NCBI RefSeq assembly: GCF_030418165.1
Contig: NZ_JAUHTQ010000015.1
Span: 1 to 64,000 of the forward strand
Direction: 5' to 3'
Length of the DNA: 64,000 nucleotides
Source of the DNA: Ureibacillus aquaedulcis
GTDB taxonomy: Bacteria > Bacillota > Bacilli > Bacillales_A > Planococcaceae
Shown: positions 19,416 through 27,926 of the stretch, piece by piece
Numbering within the stretch: the stretch's first letter is position 1
Layout: each line of letters opens with the position of its first letter
Notes under the pieces: generated by a model
Database searches by the model: none
What the model saw: only the letters and a program-made list of their open reading frames with translations
Told to the model about the DNA's origin: nothing
Made by a program: the position numbers and the translations under genes

Positions 19416-19708
19416 AATTTGAGAAACCATTTTTTCTTTACAATATTGATCTTGGATTGTGATACATCCCGGCTGGAATATTGCTGATTTGTCTTATTAA
19501 GCTTGGAATGCGAGGCTTCCGCTCTTATTTCTCATTATTAAATCGCTTAAAGTATTTTTAGAAAATCTACACGTCTCCATATAGAATGAATTTTCCACTT
19601 CATTATTAGATTCATACCATTATGAATACCATCTTTTCCTATATACCCATATTTAATTACCTTTATCCTAACTTTTCTATTCCATGAAGTTATGATTTCT
19701 ATAGTACA

Positions 19709-19736
19709 AAAAAGTCTACTGGCAGGCAGTAGACTT
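19709..19736 (-). terminator. Terminator after the DUF402 gene
   Basis: On the minus strand AAGTCTACTG pairs with CAGTAGACTT, followed by TTTTTTG. Confidence 0.85.
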
Positions 19737-19741
19737 CGGCT

Positions 19742-20290
19742 TTATTTTTCCTTTGATTGAACTTCTTTATTAAATAGGTAGCGATTGGTCCAGACCTCGA
19801 TAAAATCAGGGGCAAAGGGGCCTCTTTTTTGTTTGATCCAGCTAACGAGCTTATTGACATTGCGCTTTAGAATTTTATCGATTACTTCTGGGTAGCCCAT
19901 TTCTTTTTTATGTTGCTCATATTCATCTTCATCCAATAATGTATAGGACATATCAGGAAATACTTTGATATCTAAATCATAGTCGATATATTTGATTGCA
20001 TTATTGTCAAATACATAAGGCGAGCTCATATTACAGTAATAATACACACCATCTTCACGAAGCATGCAGATGATATTGAACCAATGCTCTGCATGAAAAT
20101 AACAAATCGACGGTTCTCTCGTCAGCCAAGTTCGTCCATCGGATTCAGTCACGAGTGTACGTTCATTTGCGCCGATAAAGATATTTCTCGTTCCTTTTAA
20201 AACCATCGTTTCTTGCCAGACACGGTGGATGCGACCATTATGTTTATAACTATGTATTTGTATCGTTTCTCCTTCTATAGGTATTGTCAT
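19742..20290 (-). CDS. ygaC: DUF402 nucleoside tri-/diphosphate phosphatase (YgaC-like)
   Basis: A 182-residue protein of the DUF402/UPF0374 family. Characterised relatives in Gram-positives hydrolyse nucleoside tri- and diphosphates. The conserved DUF402 body is present: the aromatic stretch HAEHWFNI (about 78), YYYCNMSSP (about 94), [10 protein letters not shown] (about 112) and LLDEDEYE (about 128), the last two supplying acidic metal ligands. ATG at 20290 with AAGGTGGG upstream is preferred to an extension of 12 codons. Position between ygaD and sspE equivalents matches B. subtilis ygaC. Confidence 0.85.
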   Translation of the reverse strand: MTIPIEGETIQIHSYKHNGRIHRVWQETMVLKGTRNIFIGANERTLVTESDGRTWLTREPSICYFHAEHWFNIICMLREDGVYYYCNMSSPYVFDNNAIKYIDYDLDIKVFPDMSYTLLDEDEYEQHKKEMGYPEVIDKILKRNVNKLVSWIKQKRGPFAPDFIEVWTNRYLFNKEVQSKEK

Positions 20291-20510
20291 TGTATTGCCC
20301 ACCTTTTCGTCTCTATGTATGAACATCGCTTGCTGATATTTGTGTCTAATTTAAAATTTCAATCATCTAGCAACTATTAGGTTTATTATAGCAATGCTTA
20401 TCTAAAACTTGTAGCTTGAAGAACATTTTTTTCAAATAACTTGGGAAAATATAGATTAACATCGTATTTAAGTTATGTATCTGCACTGTTTATTTTCAGC
20501 TAAAAAATTA

Positions 20511-20537
20511 AGGTATAGACAATAAATGTCTATACCT
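20511..20537 (-). terminator. Terminator after the SASP-like gene
   Basis: A perfect 11-bp stem (AGGTATAGACA with TGTCTATACCT) and 5-base loop, followed on the minus strand by a T-rich stretch. Confidence 0.8.
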
Positions 20538-20581
20538 AAAAGTGAATTCACTTTATTTACACTCGAGTTAGGGTGACTTGA

Positions 20582-20803
20582 TTAGAAGTCGTTGTTGTTA
20601 TTGCTGTTGTTGTTATTGTTGTTATTATTGCGTTGGTTGTTTTGTTGGTTTTGCTTTTGGTTTTGTTGACGAGCTTGTTGGAAATCTTGGTCTAAAGCAA
20701 ACTCTTCATTGTTGTTGAAATTGTTGTTATTGTTGTTGTTATTGTTGTTGTTATTGTTGTTGTTGCGGTTATTACGGTTGTTGTTATTGTTGTTGTTAGC
20801 CAT
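20582..20803 (-). CDS. Asparagine-rich gamma-type small acid-soluble spore protein (SspE-like)
   Basis: A 73-residue protein, more than half asparagine, with a central non-repetitive core EEFALDQDFQQARQQNQKQ resembling the TEFASE/AQQVRKQNQQ repeat of Bacillus gamma-type SASPs. Such proteins are made in the forespore and degraded on germination to supply amino acids. Three lines support this call: the core, the position between ygaC and mutY equivalents where B. subtilis has sspE, and a sigma-G-like promoter just upstream. GGAGGTGAT before ATG is a near-perfect ribosome site. Only one core is present where B. subtilis SspE has two, and the rest is AAT/AAC codon expansion. Confidence 0.78.
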   Translation of the reverse strand: MANNNNNNNRNNRNNNNNNNNNNNNNNNFNNNEEFALDQDFQQARQQNQKQNQQNNQRNNNNNNNNSNNNNDF

Positions 20804-20824
20804 TTGTTATCACCTCCGTGAAAT

Positions 20825-20854
20825 TATTGTGGACGGAAGGAAACGAGTTTATTC
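20825..20854 (-). promoter_or_regulatory. Sigma-G-like promoter of the SASP gene
   Basis: On the minus strand GAATA (20850-20854), 18 bases, CACAATA (20825-20831). The recalled sigma-G consensus is gmATR-N18-CATNMTA; only one base differs and the spacing is exact. Confidence 0.65.
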
Positions 20855-20871
20855 GACAAATTAAAAATCAT

Positions 20872-21927
20872 TCAATTCAGAACATTCAAAATCTTCAACA
20901 TCGGAACTGGCATAGGTAAAGTTCTTATTTGTTCCAGTGTAAGGAAAAGAACATTTTCTGGTAAATCCATTTTTTGTACCACTTTCACCTGCATACACTC
21001 CATCTCCCATGTCAAATGTGAAAAGATATGTTTAAATTCCAGTAATTCTTTATCTATATACCCGGAGATTTCCACATTATAATTTTGCTGAAGTGTTTCT
21101 TCGCTTAAGGAATTTTCATTTATCTCAATCATGGGAAATTGCCACATATCCGCCAATAACCCTTCGCTCGGACGCTTTTCTATTAAGTATCGACCTTCCT
21201 CATCGACTGCTGCGAAAACCTTAAACTGCACTTTTTTGGTTTTTACCTTTTTTGATTTGACTGGTAATTGATCTGCCTTTCCTTCATTAAAGGCTATGCA
21301 ATAATCACGAACTGGGCACAGTAAGCATTTTGGAGAAGTTGGTGTACAAATCATTGCACCCAAATCCATTAACGCTTGGTTGAAGTCACCAGGGTGCTGT
21401 TCATCAATCAACATTTCCACTGCCTCTTCAAATACTCTTCTGGTTTTTGGCTGGGCAATATCCTCTTCTATATGCAGTACACGACTTAGTACACGCATAA
21501 CATTCCCATCTACTGCGTGCTCAGGCTTTTGGTAGGCAATACTTAAAATTGCACCTGCTGTATATGGTCCCACCCCTTTAAGCTTTGATATATCATGTCG
21601 ATTATCAGGTACCACTGAATTATATTTTTCAACGACTTCCTTTACACCCGCCTGCAAGTTTCTGGCCCGGGAATAATAGCCAAGACCTTCCCACATCTTT
21701 AATAGTTCTTCCTGAGGCGCATAGGCAAGGTCATGTATCGTTGGATACTTTTCTAGAAAACGGTTGTAATAAGGAATCACTGTATCAACTCTTGTTTGTT
21801 GAAGCATTACTTCTGAAACCCATATTTTATAAGGGTCAGATGTGTGTCTCCAGGGTAGATCACGCTTCTCATGGTTAAACCATTCGACTAAATTGTGTCG
21901 AAATTCTTTTGTATATTGATATTTCAT
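20872..21927 (-). CDS. mutY: A/G-specific adenine glycosylase MutY
   Basis: A 351-residue DNA repair enzyme that removes adenine opposite 8-oxoguanine. It has the catalytic glutamate in VMLQQTRVDTV (about 40), helix-hairpin-helix LKGVGPYTAGAI (about 115), catalytic aspartate in VDGNVMRVLSR (about 139) and the 4Fe-4S loop C-x6-C-x2-C-x5-C from CTPTSPKC (about 194). A C-terminal MutT-like domain for 8-oxoG recognition follows. ATG at 21927 after GGAGG is chosen over an upstream TTG. Divergent from yfhP, as in B. subtilis (yfhQ-yfhP). Confidence 0.94.
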   Translation of the reverse strand: MKYQYTKEFRHNLVEWFNHEKRDLPWRHTSDPYKIWVSEVMLQQTRVDTVIPYYNRFLEKYPTIHDLAYAPQEELLKMWEGLGYYSRARNLQAGVKEVVEKYNSVVPDNRHDISKLKGVGPYTAGAILSIAYQKPEHAVDGNVMRVLSRVLHIEEDIAQPKTRRVFEEAVEMLIDEQHPGDFNQALMDLGAMICTPTSPKCLLCPVRDYCIAFNEGKADQLPVKSKKVKTKKVQFKVFAAVDEEGRYLIEKRPSEGLLADMWQFPMIEINENSLSEETLQQNYNVEISGYIDKELLEFKHIFSHLTWEMECMQVKVVQKMDLPENVLFLTLEQIRTLPMPVPMLKILNVLN

Positions 21928-22066
21928 TCCATCCTCCGACAAAATTCGATTTTAAAACATAAAATTCGGGTATATTATAATTATAAATGTGAATAGTTTT
22001 TAATATTCTATTATGAAAACTGGCAAGTAGACAGCCAAATCCTCCAAATAAGAGGAGTTGATATTT

Positions 22067-23053
22067 TTGGATTCAGGCACTCATCTAGTAATGGGCGTTG
22101 CTTTAGGCGGATTGGCTTTGGCAGACCCAGTTGTAGCGAATAATACAATGGGATTCGCTGCTGTCATGGCAGGTACAATCATTGGTTCACAGGCACCTGA
22201 TGTTGATACGGTTTTAAAATTACGTAATAATGCTGTTTATATCCGCCATCATCGCGGTATTACACATTCTATACCAGCAGTCATTTTATGGCCAATAGCG
22301 ATTACCGGTATCTTGAGCTTAATATTCCAGGATGCCAATATTTTGCATCTATGGCTTTGGACTTTCCTTGCCGTCTTTCTACATGTTTTTGTGGATATAT
22401 TCAATGCCTATGGAACACAAGCCCTCAGACCATTTTCAAAGAAATGGGTAGCGTTGGGGGTCATTAATACGTTTGATCCCATCATTTTCGGCATCCATTG
22501 TATCGGAATTTTACTATGGGCGTTCGGCTTCAATCCAGTATCAACATTTTTAATCATGTACTTAATCATCATTGGCTACTATATCTTACGCTTTATATTA
22601 CAGGGCGCAGTGAAAAAAGCCGTGCATCATGCTATTCAAGATGAAGATTATGTTATTGTTGCACCAACAATGCGTTTTTTCAATTGGCGTGTAGCAGCAA
22701 GATCGAAAACCCATTATTACGTTGGTCGTGCATACGGTAGAACCATCAACATTTATGACAAATTTGAAATTCATCCACTGCCAAAGACACCCCTTGTGGA
22801 TAAAGCACTCAAAGATTCAAACTTAAGTGCATTCCTATCATTCTCTCCATTATACCGATGGGAAATCTCTGAACTTGAGAACGATCTAACAGAAGTTCGA
22901 TTAATTGATTTACGATATCGTAGTAACGATCACTACCCTTTTGTTGCAGTAGCTCATCTTGACAAAGAATTAAACATTGTCAATTCATACACTGGATGGA
23001 TCTTTAGCGAAGACAAACTGCAGCAAAAACTTCAAATAGGTGCAAGCGATTAA
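22067..23053 (+). CDS. yfhP: Membrane-bound metal-dependent hydrolase YfhP
   Basis: A 328-residue protein of the YdjM/LexA-regulated membrane hydrolase family. The N-terminal half has membrane helices and histidine/aspartate motifs expected to bind metal: GTHLVMG (about 4), GSQAPDVDT (about 43) and RHHRGITHS (about 62). The reaction is unknown. TTG at 22067 is eight to nine bases after GAGGAG and gives the family opening MDSGTH; an upstream TTG lies too close to the same site. The adjacent divergent mutY matches B. subtilis synteny. Confidence 0.85.
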   Translation: MDSGTHLVMGVALGGLALADPVVANNTMGFAAVMAGTIIGSQAPDVDTVLKLRNNAVYIRHHRGITHSIPAVILWPIAITGILSLIFQDANILHLWLWTFLAVFLHVFVDIFNAYGTQALRPFSKKWVALGVINTFDPIIFGIHCIGILLWAFGFNPVSTFLIMYLIIIGYYILRFILQGAVKKAVHHAIQDEDYVIVAPTMRFFNWRVAARSKTHYYVGRAYGRTINIYDKFEIHPLPKTPLVDKALKDSNLSAFLSFSPLYRWEISELENDLTEVRLIDLRYRSNDHYPFVAVAHLDKELNIVNSYTGWIFSEDKLQQKLQIGASD

Positions 23054-23055
23054 AG

Positions 23056-23210
23056 GAAAAGCGGAAGGGGCTCGCCCAGCTCCGACAACAATTGGAAGAA
23101 TCGACAAAAGGACGCTTTTTGTCCGTGCAGGCGATTCTGAAATTGTCGAGGAGCTAGCACCAGCAACTAGACAATGAAAAGCGGAAGGGGCTCGCCCAGC
23201 TCCGCAAAAG
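23056..23210 (+). repeat. Dispersed repeat, AAAAGCGGAAGGGGCTCG type (one and a partial copy)
   Basis: A unit of about 120 bp begins AAAAGCGGAAGGGGCTCGCC and ends near CTAGACAATG; the same opening 33 bases recur at 23174. Within the unit the two ends are imperfectly complementary (CAGCTCCGACAA against TTGTCGAGGAGCTAG), so it can fold into one long stem. A shortened relative lies at 41092. It directly follows the yfhP stop codon. Confidence 0.75.
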
Positions 23211-23230
23211 ATAATTTTCTAAAATTTATA

Positions 23231-23268
23231 AGGAGTTGTCCTAAGCACTGGGACAACTCCTCTTTTTT
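23231..23268 (+). terminator. Terminator downstream of yfhP and the repeat
   Basis: AGGAGTTGTCC pairs with GGGACAACTCCT, followed by CTTTTTTC. It may serve both strands, since yfhJ converges from the right. Confidence 0.85.
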
Positions 23269-23285
23269 CTTATTAAAGTATTCAC

Positions 23286-23564
23286 CTATTGCAGTTTTTC
23301 ATTATCACTCTCATCTAGAAGATGGGCATACTTTGGGTTTCTCCCCGCAAACTCATGTATTTTATCGCCGTAGCTTGCAATCCATTGCTGGATGATTTTT
23401 TCGGTATATTCTGCCCCGCGATAATCGTACCCTGCTTTGGCATATGTGGATTCAAAATCGGACCACAATAGCTCGATCCAAGTACGTGCCTTATTGACAG
23501 AAAGATTCGGGTTTTTTTGCGCAAGAATTTGAGTTAATTGTTCTATCGAATGATTCGCGTTCAT
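23286..23564 (-). CDS. yfhJ: YfhJ/WVELL family small protein
   Basis: A 92-residue cytosolic protein containing ARTWIELLWSDFESTYAKAG, the motif that names the WVELL family (B. subtilis YfhJ). No function is established. It follows yfhH by a single base (stop then ATG), forming a recX-yfhH-yfhJ operon. Confidence 0.82.
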   Translation of the reverse strand: MNANHSIEQLTQILAQKNPNLSVNKARTWIELLWSDFESTYAKAGYDYRGAEYTEKIIQQWIASYGDKIHEFAGRNPKYAHLLDESDNEKLQ

Positions 23565-23565
23565 C

Positions 23566-23895
23566 TTATTTCCCTGCCTTCACTGGTAAAAGAATTGAAA
23601 TTGGCAGTGCCTCTTCAAAACGGTCCCCGCCTAAACGATAACCCCAGGCAAAGCGGCCTTTCAAATACTCTACCTTAAAATACTCCCCTGGTGCCCCATC
23701 AATACGGTACATTTCACCCTTAACAATCGTATTTGGGTCAATTAAGTAGGCTGCAGCCATTGTCGCTTTTCTTTCATATACAGCATACTCATTTACGATG
23801 CCAAGTTGTTCTGCTTTTCTCGCCTTTTCTTTCAGCTTCGCAATCTCTTCCCTTAGTTCTTGTTCTGTCATTTCAGCATAGCTTTTTTCAGTCAT
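23566..23895 (-). CDS. yfhH: YfhH family protein (DUF1811)
   Basis: A 109-residue protein of the YfhH/DUF1811 family: a helical N-terminus (MTEQELREEIAKLKEKARK) and a C-terminal SH3-like beta region around GEMYRIDGAPGEYFKVEYL. ATG at 23895 has AGGAG upstream and overlaps the end of recX by 8 bp; a longer reading into recX is not supported. Its link to recX is conserved in Bacillus, but the role is unknown. Confidence 0.83.
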   Translation of the reverse strand: MTEKSYAEMTEQELREEIAKLKEKARKAEQLGIVNEYAVYERKATMAAAYLIDPNTIVKGEMYRIDGAPGEYFKVEYLKGRFAWGYRLGGDRFEEALPISILLPVKAGK

Positions 23896-24697
23896 ATTGT
23901 TCCGTCTCCTTTTCATCTAGAAAGCGATCAATTACTTCTATTGGAAAACCTTTTTGATATAAGGCTTGTTTTGTTTTCATTCGGAGGTCATTGCCTGTAA
24001 ACTTTGAAGCATACTTTTTCCAAAGTTTGTCACCCTGGATTTCAATCATTTCGTCCCATTCTTCATCTTCTCGCTCCAACTTAATCTGGTCAAGTATTTC
24101 GTTTGCAATCGAAAAAGAATACCCCTTTCTTAACAGGACATCCTGAACTTTTTGCTTGATTTGCATGGGTGTTTTATTTTGGTTTGCTTTTATCGCCTTT
24201 TGGGCAAGTTCCATCGCCAGAGATAGCTGCTCTTTATGCGAAAATGTATCAAGCACTTTATTTTGTGTATCTTTATTGATTCCCTTTTTGATCAGATCTT
24301 GCTTGATGGCTCTCGGCCCTTTTTTGGCTGTTTTTTTCTTTGTTTCCAAAAGAGCCTTGGAATAGGTTTCATCATTTAAAAAGCCAAGTTTTTCAAGCTT
24401 TCTGATTGCCTCCAAAACAACAGATTCACCAAAGCCTGCATCGAGGAGTTTTTTTTTCACTTCGAATTCACTGCGCATTTGATAACTTAAGAAATTTAAT
24501 GCCCTGTTAAAAGCTTTTGCAATTTCGTCTTCATAGGTAATTTCGTCGATATCAAATTGTTCGAGTACTTTTCCTTTCGTTAAGCCAAACTTAATCAGTG
24601 TTGATTCATCCACTGCAAATGCATATGTATCATTTAAATAAACATTATAACGTTCTGGATTGTTTTTTTGTCGTCCTATTTTCGATATGACTTTCAT
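23888..24697 (-). CDS. recX: Recombination regulator RecX
   Basis: A 269-residue RecX protein, the longer Firmicute form with tandem three-helix repeats. Repeats begin near FLSYQMRSEFEVKKKLL (about 73), GPRAIKQDLIKKGI (about 125), MQIKQKVQDVLLRKGYS (about 175) and MKTKQALYQKGFP (about 240). RecX binds RecA filaments and modulates recombination. ATG at 24697 follows AGAAGGAG; a ten-codon upstream extension is less likely. It heads the yfhG-H-J type operon. Confidence 0.9.
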   Translation of the reverse strand: MKVISKIGRQKNNPERYNVYLNDTYAFAVDESTLIKFGLTKGKVLEQFDIDEITYEDEIAKAFNRALNFLSYQMRSEFEVKKKLLDAGFGESVVLEAIRKLEKLGFLNDETYSKALLETKKKTAKKGPRAIKQDLIKKGINKDTQNKVLDTFSHKEQLSLAMELAQKAIKANQNKTPMQIKQKVQDVLLRKGYSFSIANEILDQIKLEREDEEWDEMIEIQGDKLWKKYASKFTGNDLRMKTKQALYQKGFPIEVIDRFLDEKETEQYD

Positions 24698-24796
24698 ACA
24701 AACACTCCTTCTAAAGCTAGTATACATGTTTTTTTCGTTTGTTTCATTTTAGAAAATTAGTAATGGAATTTTGTCGGTTGAAAACATTATTTTTAA

Positions 24797-24825
24797 GCAT
24801 AAAGAAATTGATTTCGCACAATATA
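24797..24825 (+). promoter_or_regulatory. Sigma-G-like promoter of pdaA
   Basis: GCATA (24797-24801), 17 bases, CAATATA (24819-24825), against the recalled sigma-G consensus gmATR-N18-CATNMTA. The -35 is exact, the -10 has one mismatch and the spacer is one base short. pdaA of B. subtilis is sigma-G dependent. Confidence 0.55.
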
Positions 24826-24850
24826 AGCAAAAAGGAGGCTAAAATTCTTT

Positions 24851-25642
24851 ATGTGGAAACATCACATTTTGAGATTAACACTGTGCTCAATTGTTATTGC
24901 GATTGCCTTTAGTTTAGTTAAACTTGATGTTGCCAATGCGAATGCGTACCATTGGGGCTTTACTAAATCAAAGGATGAAAAGCCAGGAGATGTTGGATCT
25001 CAATTTGAAACCATTTTAAAAGAGCACGGTGCATTTTATAGAGGAGACCCAAATAAAAAAATAATCTATTTAACTTTTGATAGCGGTTTTGAAAATGGCT
25101 ATACAGAAAGCATCTTGGACACATTGAAAGAGGAAAAAGTTCCAGCTACCTTTTTCTTAACCGGGCATTATTTAACTAGTGCAACTGATTTAGTAAAAAG
25201 AATGATTGATGAAGGCCATATTATTGGAAACCATTCTTACGGCCATCCAGATATGTCCAAGTTATCAGAAGAGGGTCTATTAGAAGAATGGCAGAAATTC
25301 GATAAAACACTTAAAGACACTACCGGGATGAAACGTACATATTATGTTCGTCCTCCAAAAGGCATCTTTAGTGAGAAAGTACTGGAAGTCGGGAATATAA
25401 ATGGCTATACCCATATTTTTTGGGATACCGCTTTCGTTGATTGGCATGATGATTCTAGCGTAGGCTGGCAATATGCATACGATGAATTAATGAACCAATT
25501 GCATCCAGGAGCACTTATCCTTCTGCATACAGTTGCAAAGCATAATGCAGATGCTCTTCCCAGGTTTATCGAGGATGCAAAAAAAGAGGGTTACTCTTTT
25601 GCTTCACTTGATGATTTAGTCATGGAACAAGTGATGGAATGA
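24851..25642 (+). CDS. pdaA: Peptidoglycan N-acetylmuramic acid deacetylase PdaA
   Basis: A 263-residue polysaccharide deacetylase of the type that starts muramic delta-lactam synthesis in spore cortex. An N-terminal signal/anchor (about 6-25) precedes the NodB domain with motifs TFDSGFENGYT (about 75), HSYGHPD (about 126) and RPPKGIFS (about 166). The TFDSG variant of the usual TFDDG motif is typical of PdaA. The length equals that of B. subtilis PdaA. A strong AAAGGAGG ribosome site and a sigma-G-like promoter support forespore expression. Confidence 0.92.
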   Translation: MWKHHILRLTLCSIVIAIAFSLVKLDVANANAYHWGFTKSKDEKPGDVGSQFETILKEHGAFYRGDPNKKIIYLTFDSGFENGYTESILDTLKEEKVPATFFLTGHYLTSATDLVKRMIDEGHIIGNHSYGHPDMSKLSEEGLLEEWQKFDKTLKDTTGMKRTYYVRPPKGIFSEKVLEVGNINGYTHIFWDTAFVDWHDDSSVGWQYAYDELMNQLHPGALILLHTVAKHNADALPRFIEDAKKEGYSFASLDDLVMEQVME

Positions 25643-25657
25643 TAAGGCAGATTCTAA

Positions 25658-25700
25658 AAATACCATTTTCCTCAAGGAAGGAAAATGGTATTTCTTTATG
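25658..25700 (+). terminator. Terminator after pdaA
   Basis: A perfect 14-bp stem (AAATACCATTTTCC with GGAAAATGGTATTT) and 8-base loop, then CTTTATGG. Confidence 0.82.
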
Positions 25701-25758
25701 GTTCGTTTTTTTTCTGTAGTCCCACTCGCAGAGCTGGACCTTAGCAAATGTCGCCCAA

Positions 25759-26226
25759 TTATTTGAACATTTTTTTAAGGTTGGCCATTTCGATTGCAGA
25801 AACTGCAGAATCATAACCTTTGTTGCCCGCTTTAGTCCCTGCTCTTTCAATAGCTTGTTCAATGTTTTCTGTTGTTACAATACCGAAAATCACCGGTACA
25901 TTTGAATTTAGCGACACACTTGCAATTCCTTTTGCCGCTTCATTATTTACATAGTCATAATGAGTAGTTGCTCCGCGGATGACAGTGCCTAATCCGATAA
26001 CCGCATCGTACTCGCCAGTTTCCACCATTTGTTTTGCGATGAATGGCACTTCGAATGCGCCCGGCACCCAAGCTATATCAATGTTTTCTTCGTTAACACC
26101 ATGTCTTTTTAGACCATCCAGGGCTCCATCAACTAATTTGGAAGTGATAAAGTCATTAAAGCGCCCTACTACAACCCCTATTTTTAAATCTGTCCCGATT
26201 AAATTTGCTTCAAATAATTTTCCCAT
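25759..26226 (-). CDS. ribH: 6,7-dimethyl-8-ribityllumazine synthase
   Basis: A 155-residue lumazine synthase (icosahedral shell subunit in Bacillus) that condenses the ribityl-pyrimidine with dihydroxybutanone phosphate. Substrate motifs are visible: GRFNDFIT (about 21), WVPGAFEVP (about 53), [14 protein letters not shown] (about 81, with the catalytic His) and [12 protein letters not shown] (about 113). It is last in a ribE-ribB-ribH operon; AAAGGAG precedes ATG. Confidence 0.95.
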   Translation of the reverse strand: MGKLFEANLIGTDLKIGVVVGRFNDFITSKLVDGALDGLKRHGVNEENIDIAWVPGAFEVPFIAKQMVETGEYDAVIGLGTVIRGATTHYDYVNNEAAKGIASVSLNSNVPVIFGIVTTENIEQAIERAGTKAGNKGYDSAVSAIEMANLKKMFK

Positions 26227-26259
26227 TTTACATTCTCCTTTATAATAAACTGTTCTACT

Positions 26260-26886
26260 TTATTCACTGATTAATATACTGCTAGCATGCTTTTCACGGT
26301 AACTGACCAAATCTTCGATGGATATAATTTTTAGTGAGTGCTGTGCAGCAAAATCGTTTAAACCATCTAAGCGAAGCATATTACCGTCATCGCCCATAAT
26401 TTCACAAATTACTCCAGCAGGATAACTGCCGCAGGCTTTCGCTAAATCAACTGCCGCTTCGGTATGGCCCCTTCTCTCAAGTACTCCATTTGCTTTTGCT
26501 ACTAATGGGAATACATGACCAGGTCTTCTAAAATGATTCGGTGCTGCATTTTCATCAATCATTTGAAGAATCGTATAAGATCTTTCATAAGCACTAATTC
26601 CAGTTGTCGTGTCAATATGGTCTACACTAACTGTAAATGCAGTTTGATGATTATCTGTATTGTTTTCCACCATCGAAGGCAATGCCAGTTTTTTTGCAAG
26701 CCCCTCTTCTATCGGCGTACAAATTAGCCCACGTCCAAACGTGGCCATAAAGTTAATGTTTTCGGGATTTGCAAATTCTGCCAGAACCACCAAATCACCT
26801 TCGTTTTCTCGATTTTCATCGTCAACGACAATCACGATTTTTCCTGCTTTTAAATCATGCAATGCCTCTTCAATTGTATTGAGCAT
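26260..26886 (-). CDS. ribB: 3,4-dihydroxy-2-butanone 4-phosphate synthase (single-domain RibB)
   Basis: A 208-residue enzyme that makes dihydroxybutanone phosphate from ribulose 5-phosphate. The metal/substrate motif [12 protein letters not shown] (about 22) and RRPGHVFPL (about 140) are intact. In most Bacillus species this domain is fused to GTP cyclohydrolase II (RibBA, about 400 residues); here the protein ends after the RibB domain with a proper stop and no RibA remnant follows. The cyclohydrolase must be encoded elsewhere or replaced. Confidence 0.93.
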   Translation of the reverse strand: MLNTIEEALHDLKAGKIVIVVDDENRENEGDLVVLAEFANPENINFMATFGRGLICTPIEEGLAKKLALPSMVENNTDNHQTAFTVSVDHIDTTTGISAYERSYTILQMIDENAAPNHFRRPGHVFPLVAKANGVLERRGHTEAAVDLAKACGSYPAGVICEIMGDDGNMLRLDGLNDFAAQHSLKIISIEDLVSYREKHASSILISE

Positions 26887-26903
26887 GTTGAACCACCTCC
26901 TGT

Positions 26904-27542
26904 TTAGAATCCATTCTGTCTCAAAAAATCTAATGTTACATTTGAACTTTGTTCAGTCTTCTTTAAATGATGCAAAACATACTTTCCAAGCATGTCTGTT
27001 TCAATATTGACCTTCTCACCGACACCTTTACGCCCTAAAACCGTTTCTGCGTAGGTATGTGGAATGAGTGAAACCGTTATACTGCTATCTGTAACTTGAA
27101 AAAGCGTAAGGCTGGTTCCATCAATTGTTATGGAGCCTTTTGGAATACAATTTGTTAATAGCTCTTTGTCAATTTCTATTTCGATATATACTGCATTGGA
27201 GAGCGGCCTTTTGCTTTTAATTGTTCCTACACCATCTACATGGCCGGAAACAAGATGCCCTCCAAATCTGCCATTTGCACTCATTGCGCGTTCCAGATTC
27301 ACAAAGTCACCCAATTTCAGCGTATGGATCGTTGTTGCTTTGACTGTTTCCGGCATAACATCCACAGTCATTTCTTCATTGTTGAAATGGGTAATCGTTA
27401 GGCAAACACCATTTACTGCAATACTGTCTCCTAAATGTGCATCTGAAACAATTTTTGACGTTGCAATCGTTAGCTCCATGCTATTTACATCTTTTTTAAT
27501 GCCCGTCACTTTTCCTTGATCTTCAATAATGCCCGTAAACAT
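26904..27542 (-). CDS. ribE: Riboflavin synthase alpha chain
   Basis: A 212-residue enzyme that dismutates two lumazines to riboflavin. Two lumazine-binding repeats are seen: [12 protein letters not shown] start with GVCLTI (about 47) and the second with GTSLTL (about 144). It is the first gene after the double FMN riboswitch leader; AGAGGTGAG precedes ATG. The usual first gene, ribD, is missing from this operon. Confidence 0.94.
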   Translation of the reverse strand: MFTGIIEDQGKVTGIKKDVNSMELTIATSKIVSDAHLGDSIAVNGVCLTITHFNNEEMTVDVMPETVKATTIHTLKLGDFVNLERAMSANGRFGGHLVSGHVDGVGTIKSKRPLSNAVYIEIEIDKELLTNCIPKGSITIDGTSLTLFQVTDSSITVSLIPHTYAETVLGRKGVGEKVNIETDMLGKYVLHHLKKTEQSSNVTLDFLRQNGF

Positions 27543-27564
27543 CTACTCACCTCTCTCAAACTGG

Positions 27565-27598
27565 AAAAATAAAAACTCCTTAGCATCCTAAGGAGTTT
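27565..27598 (-). terminator. Expression-platform terminator of the proximal FMN riboswitch
   Basis: On the minus strand AAACTCCTTAG pairs perfectly with CTAAGGAGTTT around a 4-base loop, followed by TTATTTTT, directly before the ribE ribosome site. FMN binding should favour this hairpin. Confidence 0.85.
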
Positions 27599-27665
27599 GG
27601 GAGTATTCATGGCATAGTTAAATAAGCCTTTTGAAAGCTGCATTTTCAAAAAGTGCCATAATTTA

Positions 27666-27790
27666 TCCTTCTCCCATCCAGACTATACTGTCGGCTTTGG
27701 ATTCGCACCAAATCCTGCTCCAAAGAGCTCACGGGCTTAGAAGATGTACTTCATCACCGTCGATTGGGAATTTCACCCGACCCCGAAGGA
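27666..27790 (-). promoter_or_regulatory. FMN riboswitch, proximal copy
   Basis: The minus strand carries the RFN element: it opens TCCTTCGGGGTCGGGTGAAA, contains the ACGGTGATGAAGT and AGCCCGTGAGC segments, and ends with GGATGGGAGAAGGA. It differs from the distal copy at one base (27746). It lies directly upstream of the ribE-ribB-ribH operon with its own terminator. Confidence 0.96.
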
Positions 27791-27818
27791 CTTTATTTAC
27801 TTCAAGCATTTAAATTAA

Positions 27819-27851
27819 ATAAAAAAATCCCGTCATTTGGTTGACGAGATT
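27819..27851 (-). terminator. Expression-platform terminator of the distal FMN riboswitch
   Basis: On the minus strand AATCTCGTC pairs with GACGGGATT (one G-T pair), followed by TTTTTATTT. It lies between the two riboswitches, so transcripts must pass two FMN-controlled stops. Confidence 0.85.
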
Positions 27852-27926
27852 AGAAAGCACACAAAAAGACTATAGTAAAATAGACCAGTAAAAATTAAAA
27901 TTTTAATGGTTTTTTCTATAAAATGC

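Larger units (their letters stand above)
19113..19741. other. Non-coding region with structured repeat
   Basis: No gene is supported. It contains a palindromic AGGTGCC/GGCACCT sequence near 19155-19175, a hairpin-rich element at 19289-19415 and a terminator at 19709-19736, each discussed elsewhere. The remainder is AT-rich with no visible signal. Confidence 0.6.

Noticed and set aside
26260-26886. Truncated ribBA gene
   Set aside because: The protein ends at the normal end of a RibB domain and the next gene follows with a normal spacer; no frameshifted RibA remains.
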